Part shown: positions 55,934 through 64,000 of the stretch, in pieces | Layout of the letters: each line of letters opens with the position of its first letter | Position numbering within the stretch: the stretch's first letter is position 1 | Origin: Acidobacteriota bacterium | GTDB lineage: Bacteria > Acidobacteriota > Terriglobia > Bryobacterales > Bryobacteraceae | Length of the DNA stretch: 64,000 bases | Assembly: GCA_947470805.1 (NCBI GenBank) | Contig: CANIVU010000023.1 | Location: forward strand, 20,674-84,673 | Direction: 5' to 3' | Notes under the pieces: generated by a model | Database searches by the model: none | Told to the model about the DNA's origin: nothing | The model's input: only the letters and a program-made list of their open reading frames with translations | Program-made: the position numbers and the translations under genes

Positions 55934-58900
55934 ACTTCCACTCCCCCACTCCCCGCCCACACACCGCAATCGCCGCCTGCAACGCCGCAATATCAATCGG
56001 CTTACTCAAATAATCATCCATCCCCGCCGCCAAACACGTCGCCCGGTCGGACTCCAACGCATTCGCCGTCATCGCCACAATCCGCGGCCCCGCCCCCTCC
56101 ATCCGCCGGATCTCCCGCGTCGCCTCCAACCCATCCATCTCCGGCATCTGCACATCCATCAGCACCAGATCGTACGTCCGCGCCCGCACCGCCTCCAACA
56201 CCTGCCGCCCATTCCCCACAACATCCGCCCGATACCCCATCTTCCACAGCAACCGCAGCGCCACTTTCTGATTCACCACATTGTCCTCAGCCAGCAAAAT
56301 CCGCAGCGGAACCCGCTCAGCCAACGCCGCATCAAACGGCGACGGCACAGGCAACACGCTCAACCGCTCCGCCCCCCCGTCCGCCAATCGACCGCTCACC
56401 ACCCCAACCAACCGCGCCGGCCGCACCGGCTTTCGCACCACCGCGTCAAACAGCCCCGCCCCGGCTCCCTGTGTCGCCGACAACAGAATGAGCAGCGCCT
56501 CACCCACTACCCCCCGCATCGCCTCTCCCACCTCCACCCCTCCCATCCCCGGCATCACCTCATCCACCACCACCACATCCCACCGCCCACCGGTAGCAGC
56601 CAACTCCAACCCCTCCACTCCCGACGCCGCCACCCCCACCTCCGCCCCCCGCCGCGAAAGCATCGCCGCCAGCAACCGCCGGCTCGACTCGTTGTCGTCC
56701 ACCACCAGCACCCGCCGCCCCGCCAACTCCATCTCTCCCACCGCCGCTCCCCCGGGAACCACCGCCAGTGGCAGAGAAAAGAAAAATGTCGACCCCGCCC
56801 CCTCCGTACTTTCCACCCCCAAACGCCCCCCCATCAACGCGCACAAACGCTGGCTGATCGCCAACCCCAATCCCGTACCCCCAAAACGCCGCGTCGTCGA
56901 ACTATCCGCCTGGCTGAACGACTGAAACAGCCGGTGCAAACGGTCCGCCGGAACCCCTATCCCCGTGTCCCGAACCCGAAACTCAAAACACCCTTCGGCG
57001 TACGACACAGCCACCAACACCTCCCCCTTCTCCGTAAACTTAATCGCATTCCCCAGCAAATTCAATAAAATCTGCCGCAATCGCAAGTCGTCACCCACCA
57101 CCTGCCGCGGCACCTCCTCGTCCACGCAGTACAACAACTCCAACCCCTTCTCGGCCGCATACGGCGCCAGCAGGTCCACCGCCCCTTCCACACATTCGAC
57201 CAGCGCAAACGGCGCCTGCTCCAGGTCCAGCTTCCCGGACTCAATCTTCGAAAAGCTCAGAATATCGTTGATAATCGCCATCAACGCCTCCCCGCTCGAC
57301 CGGATCACCGTCGCCAACTCCCGCGCCTCCGGCGACAGTTCGGAGTCCAACAGCAAACTCGTCATCCCGATCACACCATTCATCGGCGTCCGGATCTCGT
57401 GGCTCATACTCGCCAGAAACTCGCTCTTGGCCGCCACCGCGCTCCGCGCCTGCTCGGCCGCAATTTCCAACTCCGCCGTCCGCGCCGCCACCGCCTCCTC
57501 CAACTCCGCGTTCCGCCGCACCACCTCCCGCACCCGCCATCGCACAAACAGCCCCACCCCGGCCAACAGCCCCAGCACCACCAGCCCCTGGAACCACGCC
57601 GTCTGATAAAAATGCGGCCGGAAATCAATCGCCACCCACGCCGCCTCCGGCCCGCTCACCCCATCGGCATTGAACGCGCGCACGGTGAAACGATACCTGT
57701 TCGGTGGAAGGTTCGTATAAAAAGCCGTCTGCCGTTTCCCCGCGTCAATCGGCGCCGGGTCGTACCCTTCCAGTTGATACCGGTACGTCACCGCCTCCGG
57801 CGCCACCATCGTTACGCCCGTATACCGGAACTCGAAATTGCCCCCGCCCGGCCCCACCGTCACCGTCCCCCCGCCCGAGGCCATTACCGTTTTGCCATCA
57901 AACAGTACCTGCTCAATCTGCGACTTCGGCGCAAAGGCATAGTCCAGCTTCGCATTCACGTGAAAGCCGGTCCCCCCGCCCTCGGTCGCAAACCACACCA
58001 TCCCCGCCCGGCTCAGCCGCGCCGACTGCGTATTCGTCAGCGTATTGCACTCCGCATTGCGCATTCCCTGGTCCATTCCCAGCCGCCGCCCCCGCACCGC
58101 CGGCCCCGCCCCATCGGCCGCCGCATGCATGTCGCGCTTCGTAAACACATGCACACCGCCACTCGACCCCACCCACAACCGCCCCGCCCCGTCATCCACC
58201 AGCGATACCGCGTCGGTCATCCGCTGCGCCCCATCTACCGGTACTTCCCGCAGTTCCCCAGCCCGGAATCGCCACAGCTTTCCTGAAAACTCGCACAGCC
58301 ACACCGCCCCCGTCTCATCGTCAGACGTCAACCCCGTCACCTCGGCCAACTGCGTCGTCCCCTCCGTTCGCAGCGTCCCGTCACCGGCTAACCGCGCCAA
58401 CCGCCCCCGCCCCGCCACCCAATGAAACCGGCCATCTCGCGATGGCACCACCAGCGGAGTCGCCGCTGGCCCGTCGAACGACTCCAACATCCGCGCCACA
58501 CCTGTCGCCGCATCCCACAAAGAGATCCCCGTTTTCACCATCAGATACTTACCCGCCCCGAAAGGGATCAGGTCGCGGCTCTCCGTCTCCCCGGACAATC
58601 GCTCCACTCCCTGCTCCGTCACCAGGTAAATTCCCTTCGATGTTCCGGCCACAACACCGCGCGGATGGCCCGCCAGCGCCGCCACCCGCATGCCCGTAAA
58701 CTCGCGCAACCACTCCGTCCGGCCCCCACGGAACCGCGCCAACCCCGCCTCCAGCCCCACCCACAACGTGCCCGCACGGTCCTCGAATACGGCCCACGCC
58801 GAGTTCAAATGCCCATCCCGGTGCGCCGCGTTCACCGCCAGCGAATCGGAAATCTCCAATACCCCATTCGAGATGCCCGACGACCACAGATTCCCTTCCC

Positions 58901-59804
58901 GGTCTTCAAACAGATACCCAGGCCGCACCGGATCGGCGGCCCGCAGCGGCTCCATCCCGTCCTTCCCGATTCGCACCGGCTCCACATCGCGCCCATAGCT
59001 CCAAATCGAACCACGGCTGTCGATGAACAACGCATTCCCCAGCTCCACCCCGCTCGCCGGCGACACCATGCGCGTCACCCGCTGCCCCGCCAGATCCACA
59101 AACGCCACCCCCGCCTTGCACAGCGACAGCACCAACACGTTGCTCGCATCAAATTGCAGATCGCAGATCGGCCCCGCCAACCGCGGCAGCGGATGGGGCC
59201 GAAACACATCGCCGTCCAACTTGAACAAGACGTTCCCCGCCCCTAACCAAATCCCGCCGGACCGGTCCTCCCGCAAGTTCCCCCGATCAGGCGGCAACTC
59301 CTCCCCGGCACCCCGCTTCCATACCCGCAACCGCCCCTCCTGGTAGCGCACCACCGAATCCCGCATACTCGACCACAACGCCCCGTTTCGCGCCCCCAGC
59401 AGTCGCGCAAATCCAAACCGCGCCTCCGTCCCAGGGTGGATCGGCGGCTCAAACACACCGTTGGCATACCGCTGAATCCCACCCGGCGTCTGCACCCACA
59501 ATGTGCCATCCGGCATCGTGACCATGCTGCTGATCAGGTTGTCTCGCAGCGACGGATGGCTCGCATGTAAAAAGGTCTCAAACCGCTTCCCGTCAAACCG
59601 GGCCAACCCCGCCTGCGTCCCGAACCACAGATACCCGTCCGGCGTCTGCGCCATCGAACCAACCATGTTCTGCGGCAACCCATTCCGGTTGTCCCAACGC
59701 CGCAATCCGTATTGATTCACAGGAGTGCCCGGGTCTAACGCGTACCCACACTGCAACGCGAAGACCAGGACAATCACGGTCAGCCTGACTCTGTGCAATG
59801 ACAA
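55932..59804 (-). CDS. Hybrid histidine kinase with propeller sensor and two receivers
   Basis: The 1290-residue protein has a signal peptide, a periplasmic two-component propeller (repeats such as [23 protein letters not shown], about 30-640), a Y_Y_Y domain (about 660-720), a membrane span (near 730), HisKA with [15 protein letters not shown], and ATPase boxes [19 protein letters not shown] and [11 protein letters not shown] first receiver ([13 protein letters not shown]; Lys in VRKPV) and a second ([12 protein letters not shown]; Lys in LSKPI) follow. Such proteins usually sense carbohydrates. There is no DNA-binding domain, so an output regulator must be elsewhere. A TTG start with an AGGGA site is used. 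Confidence 0.9.
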   Translation of the reverse strand: MSLHRVRLTVIVLVFALQCGYALDPGTPVNQYGLRRWDNRNGLPQNMVGSMAQTPDGYLWFGTQAGLARFDGKRFETFLHASHPSLRDNLISSMVTMPDGTLWVQTPGGIQRYANGVFEPPIHPGTEARFGFARLLGARNGALWSSMRDSVVRYQEGRLRVWKRGAGEELPPDRGNLREDRSGGIWLGAGNVLFKLDGDVFRPHPLPRLAGPICDLQFDASNVLVLSLCKAGVAFVDLAGQRVTRMVSPASGVELGNALFIDSRGSIWSYGRDVEPVRIGKDGMEPLRAADPVRPGYLFEDREGNLWSSGISNGVLEISDSLAVNAAHRDGHLNSAWAVFEDRAGTLWVGLEAGLARFRGGRTEWLREFTGMRVAALAGHPRGVVAGTSKGIYLVTEQGVERLSGETESRDLIPFGAGKYLMVKTGISLWDAATGVARMLESFDGPAATPLVVPSRDGRFHWVAGRGRLARLAGDGTLRTEGTTQLAEVTGLTSDDETGAVWLCEFSGKLWRFRAGELREVPVDGAQRMTDAVSLVDDGAGRLWVGSSGGVHVFTKRDMHAAADGAGPAVRGRRLGMDQGMRNAECNTLTNTQSARLSRAGMVWFATEGGGTGFHVNAKLDYAFAPKSQIEQVLFDGKTVMASGGGTVTVGPGGGNFEFRYTGVTMVAPEAVTYRYQLEGYDPAPIDAGKRQTAFYTNLPPNRYRFTVRAFNADGVSGPEAAWVAIDFRPHFYQTAWFQGLVVLGLLAGVGLFVRWRVREVVRRNAELEEAVAARTAELEIAAEQARSAVAAKSEFLASMSHEIRTPMNGVIGMTSLLLDSELSPEARELATVIRSSGEALMAIINDILSFSKIESGKLDLEQAPFALVECVEGAVDLLAPYAAEKGLELLYCVDEEVPRQVVGDDLRLRQILLNLLGNAIKFTEKGEVLVAVSYAEGCFEFRVRDTGIGVPADRLHRLFQSFSQADSSTTRRFGGTGLGLAISQRLCALMGGRLGVESTEGAGSTFFFSLPLAVVPGGAAVGEMELAGRRVLVVDDNESSRRLLAAMLSRRGAEVGVAASGVEGLELAATGGRWDVVVVDEVMPGMGGVEVGEAMRGVVGEALLILLSATQGAGAGLFDAVVRKPVRPARLVGVVSGRLADGGAERLSVLPVPSPFDAALAERVPLRILLAEDNVVNQKVALRLLWKMGYRADVVGNGRQVLEAVRARTYDLVLMDVQMPEMDGLEATREIRRMEGAGPRIVAMTANALESDRATCLAAGMDDYLSKPIDIAALQAAIAVCGRGVGEWK

Positions 59805-60219
59805 TTCGATCCCTAGCCAATCTTAATATCTTTTCGGCAAAAAAAGGGAAAGCATGAAACGGACCGCGACGTAGCCCAGACCCGCCACAGAAACACTCGC
59901 TCTTTCCCCACCATCTCCCCCTCCATGCCGCCGGGGATTGCCGTTCGCCGTCTCCATCCAAATCCCTATTCCCCATCCATCCGGCATCGGCCGCGCCTGC
60001 GTCTCATCAGACTTCCAGAATAGCGATACCCGATCATCCACTTTCCGCCGGGACGCCGCACATTCCGCCCACTCCGCCACCCGGTCCAGAAAGCCCCCCG
60101 CCGCCGCACGTCCTGGCATCGCGCCGCGCGCCAAACCCTGTCAATACACGCCCCTCACCCCGCAAAGTTGCCCACTCCCAATCGCCCTCCCCGCCATATA
60201 ATCAATAGCAGTCCAAACA
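59805..60219. other. Intergenic region between histidine kinase and methyltransferase
   Basis: About 415 bases without a supported gene. A TATAAT (60197-60202) lies 18 bases before the methyltransferase start, with no good -35 box. A minus-strand frame near 59823-60134 is not convincing. Confidence 0.4.
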
Positions 60220-61001
60220 ATGCGCAACGAACATGATGCCGATAGGATCAATGATCCGGCCCGCGCAAATGAAATACGCAGTGTCCTCTTAGGTAAATAC
60301 GGCCTCCGGTCACTCTACGAAGAAATCTACGCCCGCTACCAGGCCTCGCTGGACCAAACCCCTCCCGTAGGGCTCCCCGTAGAACTCGGTGCCGGCGCCG
60401 GCTTCGTCAAAAAGGTCATCCCCGGCATGATGACAACCGATATCCTCCCCTACCAGGGCATCGATGCCGCCGTCGATGGCACCCGCATGCCGTTCCCAGA
60501 CAACTCCATCCGCTTCGTCTGCATGTGGAATGTGCTCCATCACATCCCCGACGCCGAAGCCCTCTTCCGCGAACTCGACCGTTGCCTCGTCCCCGGTGGC
60601 CGCGTCCTCATTCAGGATCAGCACGTGGGCTGGATCAGCCGCTGGGTATTGCGCTACATCCACCATGAACCGTTCCGGCCAGAAGCCACCGAATGGGCCT
60701 TCGCCACCACCGGCCCGCTTAGCGGAGCCAATGGCGCCCTGGCCTGGATGATCTTCCAACGGGACGTCGCCAACTTCCGAAACCTCTTCCCGCGTCTCCG
60801 TATCCACGCCTACCAACCCCATTCCCCCCTACGCTTCTGGCTCGCCGGCGGCCTGAAATCCTGGTCGCTCATCCCCCCGGCACCTGGTCGTTCGTCACCG
60901 CGCTCGATCGCCTGCTCATCCGCCTCTCCCCCCAATTCGGCAGCTTCGTCGAAATTGAACTGGAAAAGCTCGCACCAGCCCCAGCCCAACCAGCCAACTA
61001 A
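60220..61001 (+). CDS. SAM-dependent class I methyltransferase, frameshifted near its end
   Basis: A methyltransferase of about 260 residues. The SAM-binding motif PVELGAGAGF, the acidic second strand TTDILPYQGID, and the motif around CMWNVLHHIPDAEALFRELDRCLVPGG are clear. As read, the frame leaves the domain after SWSLIPP and continues in low-complexity sequence to 61497. An extra C in the run at 60873-60878 restores GTWSFVTALDRLLIRLSPQF and a stop at 60999-61001. The methyl acceptor is unknown. It precedes the DUF1549/DUF1553 gene by 47 bases. Confidence 0.78.
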
Positions 61002-61048
61002 ATATCCCAACTGGCGTAGCCCCCGCCAAACGAAATACCATCTTGAGA

Positions 61049-63556
61049 ATGCCACGACGCACCGCCCTCCTCGCCCTCCTCGCCGCGGTAGCCGCCTACT
61101 CTCAAAACACACCCCTCTTCGAACGCGACATCAAGCCCATCCTCGCCGCCAACTGCTGGAAATGCCACGGCATGGAGGACCGCAAAGCCAACCTCGATCT
61201 CCGCACCCCGCCCCTCATCCTCCAAGGCGGCAAATCCGGCCCAGCCATCATCCTCAACAACGCCGAAACCAGCCCGCTCTACCAGAAGGTGGCCACCGCC
61301 GCCATGCCCCCCGGCAGCCACCTCAAACTTTCCAAAGAACAGGTGACCCAGATCAAAGACTGGATCAACACCGGCGCCGAAGCCTCCCGCTCCTACCGCG
61401 CCCTCACCAAAGCCGAAGCCCCCGAAATCACCCCGCAAGACCGCGCCTACTGGGCCTTCCAAAAACTAGCCCCGCCCACCAAATCCACCATAGATAACTT
61501 CCTCAAAACCAAGCTCGCCGAAAAGCAAATCACCTACGCCCCCAAAGCCAACCCCGCCACCCTCCTCCGCCGCGCCTCTCTCGACTTGACCGGCCTCCCC
61601 CCAACCCCCGCCGAACTCGCGACATTCCTAAACGACCCCTCCCCCAACGCCTACGAAAAACAAATTGATCGCCTCTTAAACAGCGAGCACTACGGCGAAC
61701 GCTGGGGCCGCCACTGGCTCGACGCCGCCGGCTACGCCGACGTCATCGGCATCGATAACAACCCCACCGTCATCCGCACCGGCGAAAACAAATGGAAGTA
61801 CCGCGACTACGTCGTCAAGGCCTACAACACCGACAAACCCTACAACCGTTTCCTCACCGAACAACTCGCCGGCGACGAAATGATCGACTGGCGCAACGCC
61901 CCCCAATTCACCCCCGAAATCCGCGAACTCCTCACCGCCACCGGCTTCCTCCGCAACGCCGCCGACGATACCGATAACGACGATCTCAACCTCGCCCTCA
62001 TCCGCACCCGCGTCGTCGAACTCACCATCCAAAACGTCACCAGCAACATCCTCGGCCTCACCGTCGCCTGCGCCCAGTGCCACTCCCACCGCTACGACCC
62101 CATCCCCCAACTCGACTACTACCGTCTCGCCGCCATCTTCACCCCCGTCTTCAACCACCAGAACTGGCCCCAATCCAAAAACCGCCACCTCCCCGACGTC
62201 TCCGCGCAAGAAAAACAGGCCATCGACGCCCACAACGCCACCATCGATAAACAACTCCAACCCCTCCAATCCCGCCTCGCCGTCATCCTCCGCCCCTACC
62301 AGGCCGCCCTCCTCGAACAGAAGCTGCTGGCCATCCCCGAACCCATCCGCGCCGAAACCCGCAACGCCCTCCGTACACCCGAATCGGAACGTTCCCCCAT
62401 CGAAAAGTTCCTCGCCGCCAAACTCGGCGACATGCTCAAAACGCCCACCCCCAATCTCTCCCGCGAAGACCAACTCCGCGCCGCGCCAATCCAACAACAA
62501 ATCGCGGCGATCGAAGCCCAACGCCAAACCTACGGCAAGCTCCAAGCCATCTACCCCGTCGGCCCGCCATCACCGGCCTACTTCCTCCGCCGCGGCAATA
62601 TTGAAACGCCCATCACCGAAGTCCAGCCCGGCGTCCTCAGCGTCCTCACAGATCCCAACCAACCCGTAGAAATCAAAAACCCCAACCGCCGCCTCGCCTT
62701 CGCCAACTGGCTCACGGTGCCCAACACCCCCGCCAGCGCCCTCGTCGCCCGCGTCGCCGTCAACCGCCTCTGGCAACACCTCTTCGGCCAGGGCCTCGTA
62801 GCGTCGGCGGATAACTTCGGCCACAGCGGCACCAAACCCACCCACCCCGAACTCCTCGATTGGCTCGCCAACGAGTTCATCCAATCCGGCTGGCGCACAA
62901 AGCCAATCATCAAACGAATCATGCTCTCCGAGGCCTACACCCAGTCCTCCCAACGCCCCGACGCCGCCCAAATCTCCACCCTCGACCCCGCCAACTCCCT
63001 CCTCTGGCGCATGCCCCTCCGCCGCCTCGAATCGGAAGCCATCCGCGACCAGATGTTAGCCGTCAGCGGTCAACTCCATCCCACCATCGGCGGCGCCCCC
63101 GTCACCATGGACTACCGGCCCGATGGCCTCGTCACCGTCTCCGCCAAAGAGCCGCCGGCAAACAAAAACCGCCGCAGCCTCTACCTATTCCAACGCCGCA
63201 ACTTCAACGACACTCTCCTCAGTGTCTTCGACGAACCCGTCATGGCCACCAACTGCGTCCGCCGCAACCAGTCAGCCGTAGTCCTCCAATCGCTGGCTCT
63301 GTTAAACGACCAAACAGTCCTCGAACAGGCCAGCGCCTTCGCCGCCCGCGTCACCGAATCCGCCGGCCCCAACCCCGCCGCCCAAGTCGAAAAAGCGTTC
63401 CAACTCGCCCTCAGCCGCCCTCCCTCCCCAACCGAAAAGGAGGCAAGCCTGCAATCGCTAACCCGCTTCACCGGCTCCTACGGCGACAAGCAAAAAGCAT
63501 TAGCCGCCCTCTGCCACACCCTCTTCAACATGAACGAGTTCCTCTATGTCCAATAG
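61049..63556 (+). CDS. Secreted PSCyt1-DUF1549-DUF1553 protein
   Basis: The 835-residue exported protein has a signal peptide (ending AAYSQ), an N-terminal cytochrome-like PSCyt1 domain with ANCWKCHG (C36, C39, H40), then DUF1549/PSCyt2 (about 140-350) with CAQCHSHRYDPI, and DUF1553/PSD1 (about 540-810) with NRLWQHLFGQGLV. This domain order is common in planctomycetes and in acidobacteria such as Solibacter. A heme-linked role in breakdown of complex polysaccharides has been proposed for the family but is unproven. The ATG at 61049 was preferred to an earlier TTG. Its stop overlaps the DUF1501 start. Confidence 0.9.
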   Translation: MPRRTALLALLAAVAAYSQNTPLFERDIKPILAANCWKCHGMEDRKANLDLRTPPLILQGGKSGPAIILNNAETSPLYQKVATAAMPPGSHLKLSKEQVTQIKDWINTGAEASRSYRALTKAEAPEITPQDRAYWAFQKLAPPTKSTIDNFLKTKLAEKQITYAPKANPATLLRRASLDLTGLPPTPAELATFLNDPSPNAYEKQIDRLLNSEHYGERWGRHWLDAAGYADVIGIDNNPTVIRTGENKWKYRDYVVKAYNTDKPYNRFLTEQLAGDEMIDWRNAPQFTPEIRELLTATGFLRNAADDTDNDDLNLALIRTRVVELTIQNVTSNILGLTVACAQCHSHRYDPIPQLDYYRLAAIFTPVFNHQNWPQSKNRHLPDVSAQEKQAIDAHNATIDKQLQPLQSRLAVILRPYQAALLEQKLLAIPEPIRAETRNALRTPESERSPIEKFLAAKLGDMLKTPTPNLSREDQLRAAPIQQQIAAIEAQRQTYGKLQAIYPVGPPSPAYFLRRGNIETPITEVQPGVLSVLTDPNQPVEIKNPNRRLAFANWLTVPNTPASALVARVAVNRLWQHLFGQGLVASADNFGHSGTKPTHPELLDWLANEFIQSGWRTKPIIKRIMLSEAYTQSSQRPDAAQISTLDPANSLLWRMPLRRLESEAIRDQMLAVSGQLHPTIGGAPVTMDYRPDGLVTVSAKEPPANKNRRSLYLFQRRNFNDTLLSVFDEPVMATNCVRRNQSAVVLQSLALLNDQTVLEQASAFAARVTESAGPNPAAQVEKAFQLALSRPPSPTEKEASLQSLTRFTGSYGDKQKALAALCHTLFNMNEFLYVQ

Positions 63557-64000
63557 GCCCGACATCTCCCGCCGCGCCCTCCTCCGCCACGCCGGCATCG
63601 GCAGCCTGGCGTTGCAGACCATGCTCGCCGCCCCCAACAAACGCGGCCCCCACGGCTCCGGCCTCCTCCCCACCGCCAGCGATTTCGCGCCCCGCGCCAA
63701 AGCCATCATCCAACTGGTCCAAAACGGCGGCCCCAGCCAGATGGATCTCTTCGATCCCAAGCCCGAACTCCAACGCCTGAACGGCAAACAACATACGTTC
63801 AAGGTAGACACCTTCCAACCCGGTAGCGAGTCGAACGAACTCCTCGGCAGCCCCTTCGAATTCCGCAAGGCCGGCCGCGCCGGCATGGACTTCTCCGAAC
63901 TCCTCACCCACACCCCCAACATCGCCGACGAAATCTGCCTCATCCGCTCGATGTATAGCGAGCACAACAACCACACCGAAGCGCTCATCATGTACGGCAC
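63546..64000 (+). CDS. DUF1501 protein, N-terminal part
   Basis: About 151 residues are visible before the window ends. A twin-arginine-type start (SRRALLRHAGIGSLALQ) suggests Tat export of a folded protein. NGGPSQMDLFDPKPEL and the CLIRSMYSEHNNHTEA segment match DUF1501, an alkaline-phosphatase/sulfatase-fold family that regularly follows DUF1549/DUF1553 genes. Its ATG overlaps the previous stop by 11 bases, so it is translationally coupled. The rest of the gene lies beyond the edge. Confidence 0.88.
   Translation, partial: MSNRPDISRRALLRHAGIGSLALQTMLAAPNKRGPHGSGLLPTASDFAPRAKAIIQLVQNGGPSQMDLFDPKPELQRLNGKQHTFKVDTFQPGSESNELLGSPFEFRKAGRAGMDFSELLTHTPNIADEICLIRSMYSEHNNHTEALIMYG

Noticed and set aside
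59823..60134. 103-codon minus-strand frame with a PDGWGIGIW-like segment recalling class II glutamine amidotransferases
   Set aside because: There is no catalytic Cys at the start, no other family motif and no ribosome binding site. Probably chance.

Overview
The window looks like chromosome from an acidobacterium of the Solibacter/Bryobacter type. The evidence is high GC content, a secreted beta-propeller protein ending in the TIGR03437-type C-terminal domain that is expanded in Solibacter, two PEP-CTERM proteins, a DUF1549/DUF1553 plus DUF1501 pair, and an ECF sigma factor of the TIGR02999 type overlapping a Ser/Thr kinase with TPRs. I found no rRNA, tRNA, CRISPR array, phage or transposase gene. 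Taxonomy is inferred from gene families, not from a marker gene.

Layout. 0-6.2 kb: a polysaccharide pyruvyl transferase-like gene, a minus-strand ECF sigma / anti-sigma / Spy-like envelope-stress operon, a divergent ErpA-type Fe-S carrier, then an asparagine-synthetase-type amidotransferase and a sulfotransferase. 6.2-10 kb: a PEP-CTERM protein with a clear sigma70-type promoter, then murQ-murA (overlapping) and a rhodanese. 10-14 kb: a minus-strand set with a decaheme cytochrome, a large outer-membrane barrel and a small membrane protein, resembling an MtrA/MtrB electron conduit, preceded by a small barrel protein. 14-17 kb: the large secreted propeller protein. 17.4-24.6 kb: a Tad/Flp pilus assembly operon in the order cpaB, secretin, tadZ, tadA, tadB, tadC, ending in an unlisted 31-residue membrane peptide. 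No convincing pilin is present.

25-38 kb: a multi-pass membrane protein, a LuxR-type response regulator, an amidase with a tiny partner protein, two small membrane proteins, a polysaccharide ABC exporter pair, an acyl-CoA dehydrogenase, a secreted protein, a radical SAM protein, and a sugar-acid type enolase-superfamily/SDR pair divergent from an IclR regulator, with an ordered array of operator half-sites between them. 37.6-42.7 kb: a PEP-CTERM lectin-like protein behind a four-gene envelope cassette made of an exosortase-like membrane protein without cysteine, a processive GT2, a membrane-anchored bactofilin-like protein and a YaiO-like barrel.

42.8-64 kb: a GalU-like protein translationally coupled to a 1072-residue fucokinase-like/UDP-sugar pyrophosphorylase fusion, a kexin-like protease with P domain, the sigma/kinase pair, two glycosyltransferases, a giant hybrid histidine kinase, a methyltransferase and the DUF1549/DUF1553/DUF1501 pair. 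Two genes here, the TPR kinase and the methyltransferase, carry what look like one-base deletions in C-rich tracts, so assembly errors are likely. From about 25 kb rightwards the + strand is strongly C-rich regardless of gene direction, while the murQ-murA region is G-rich.
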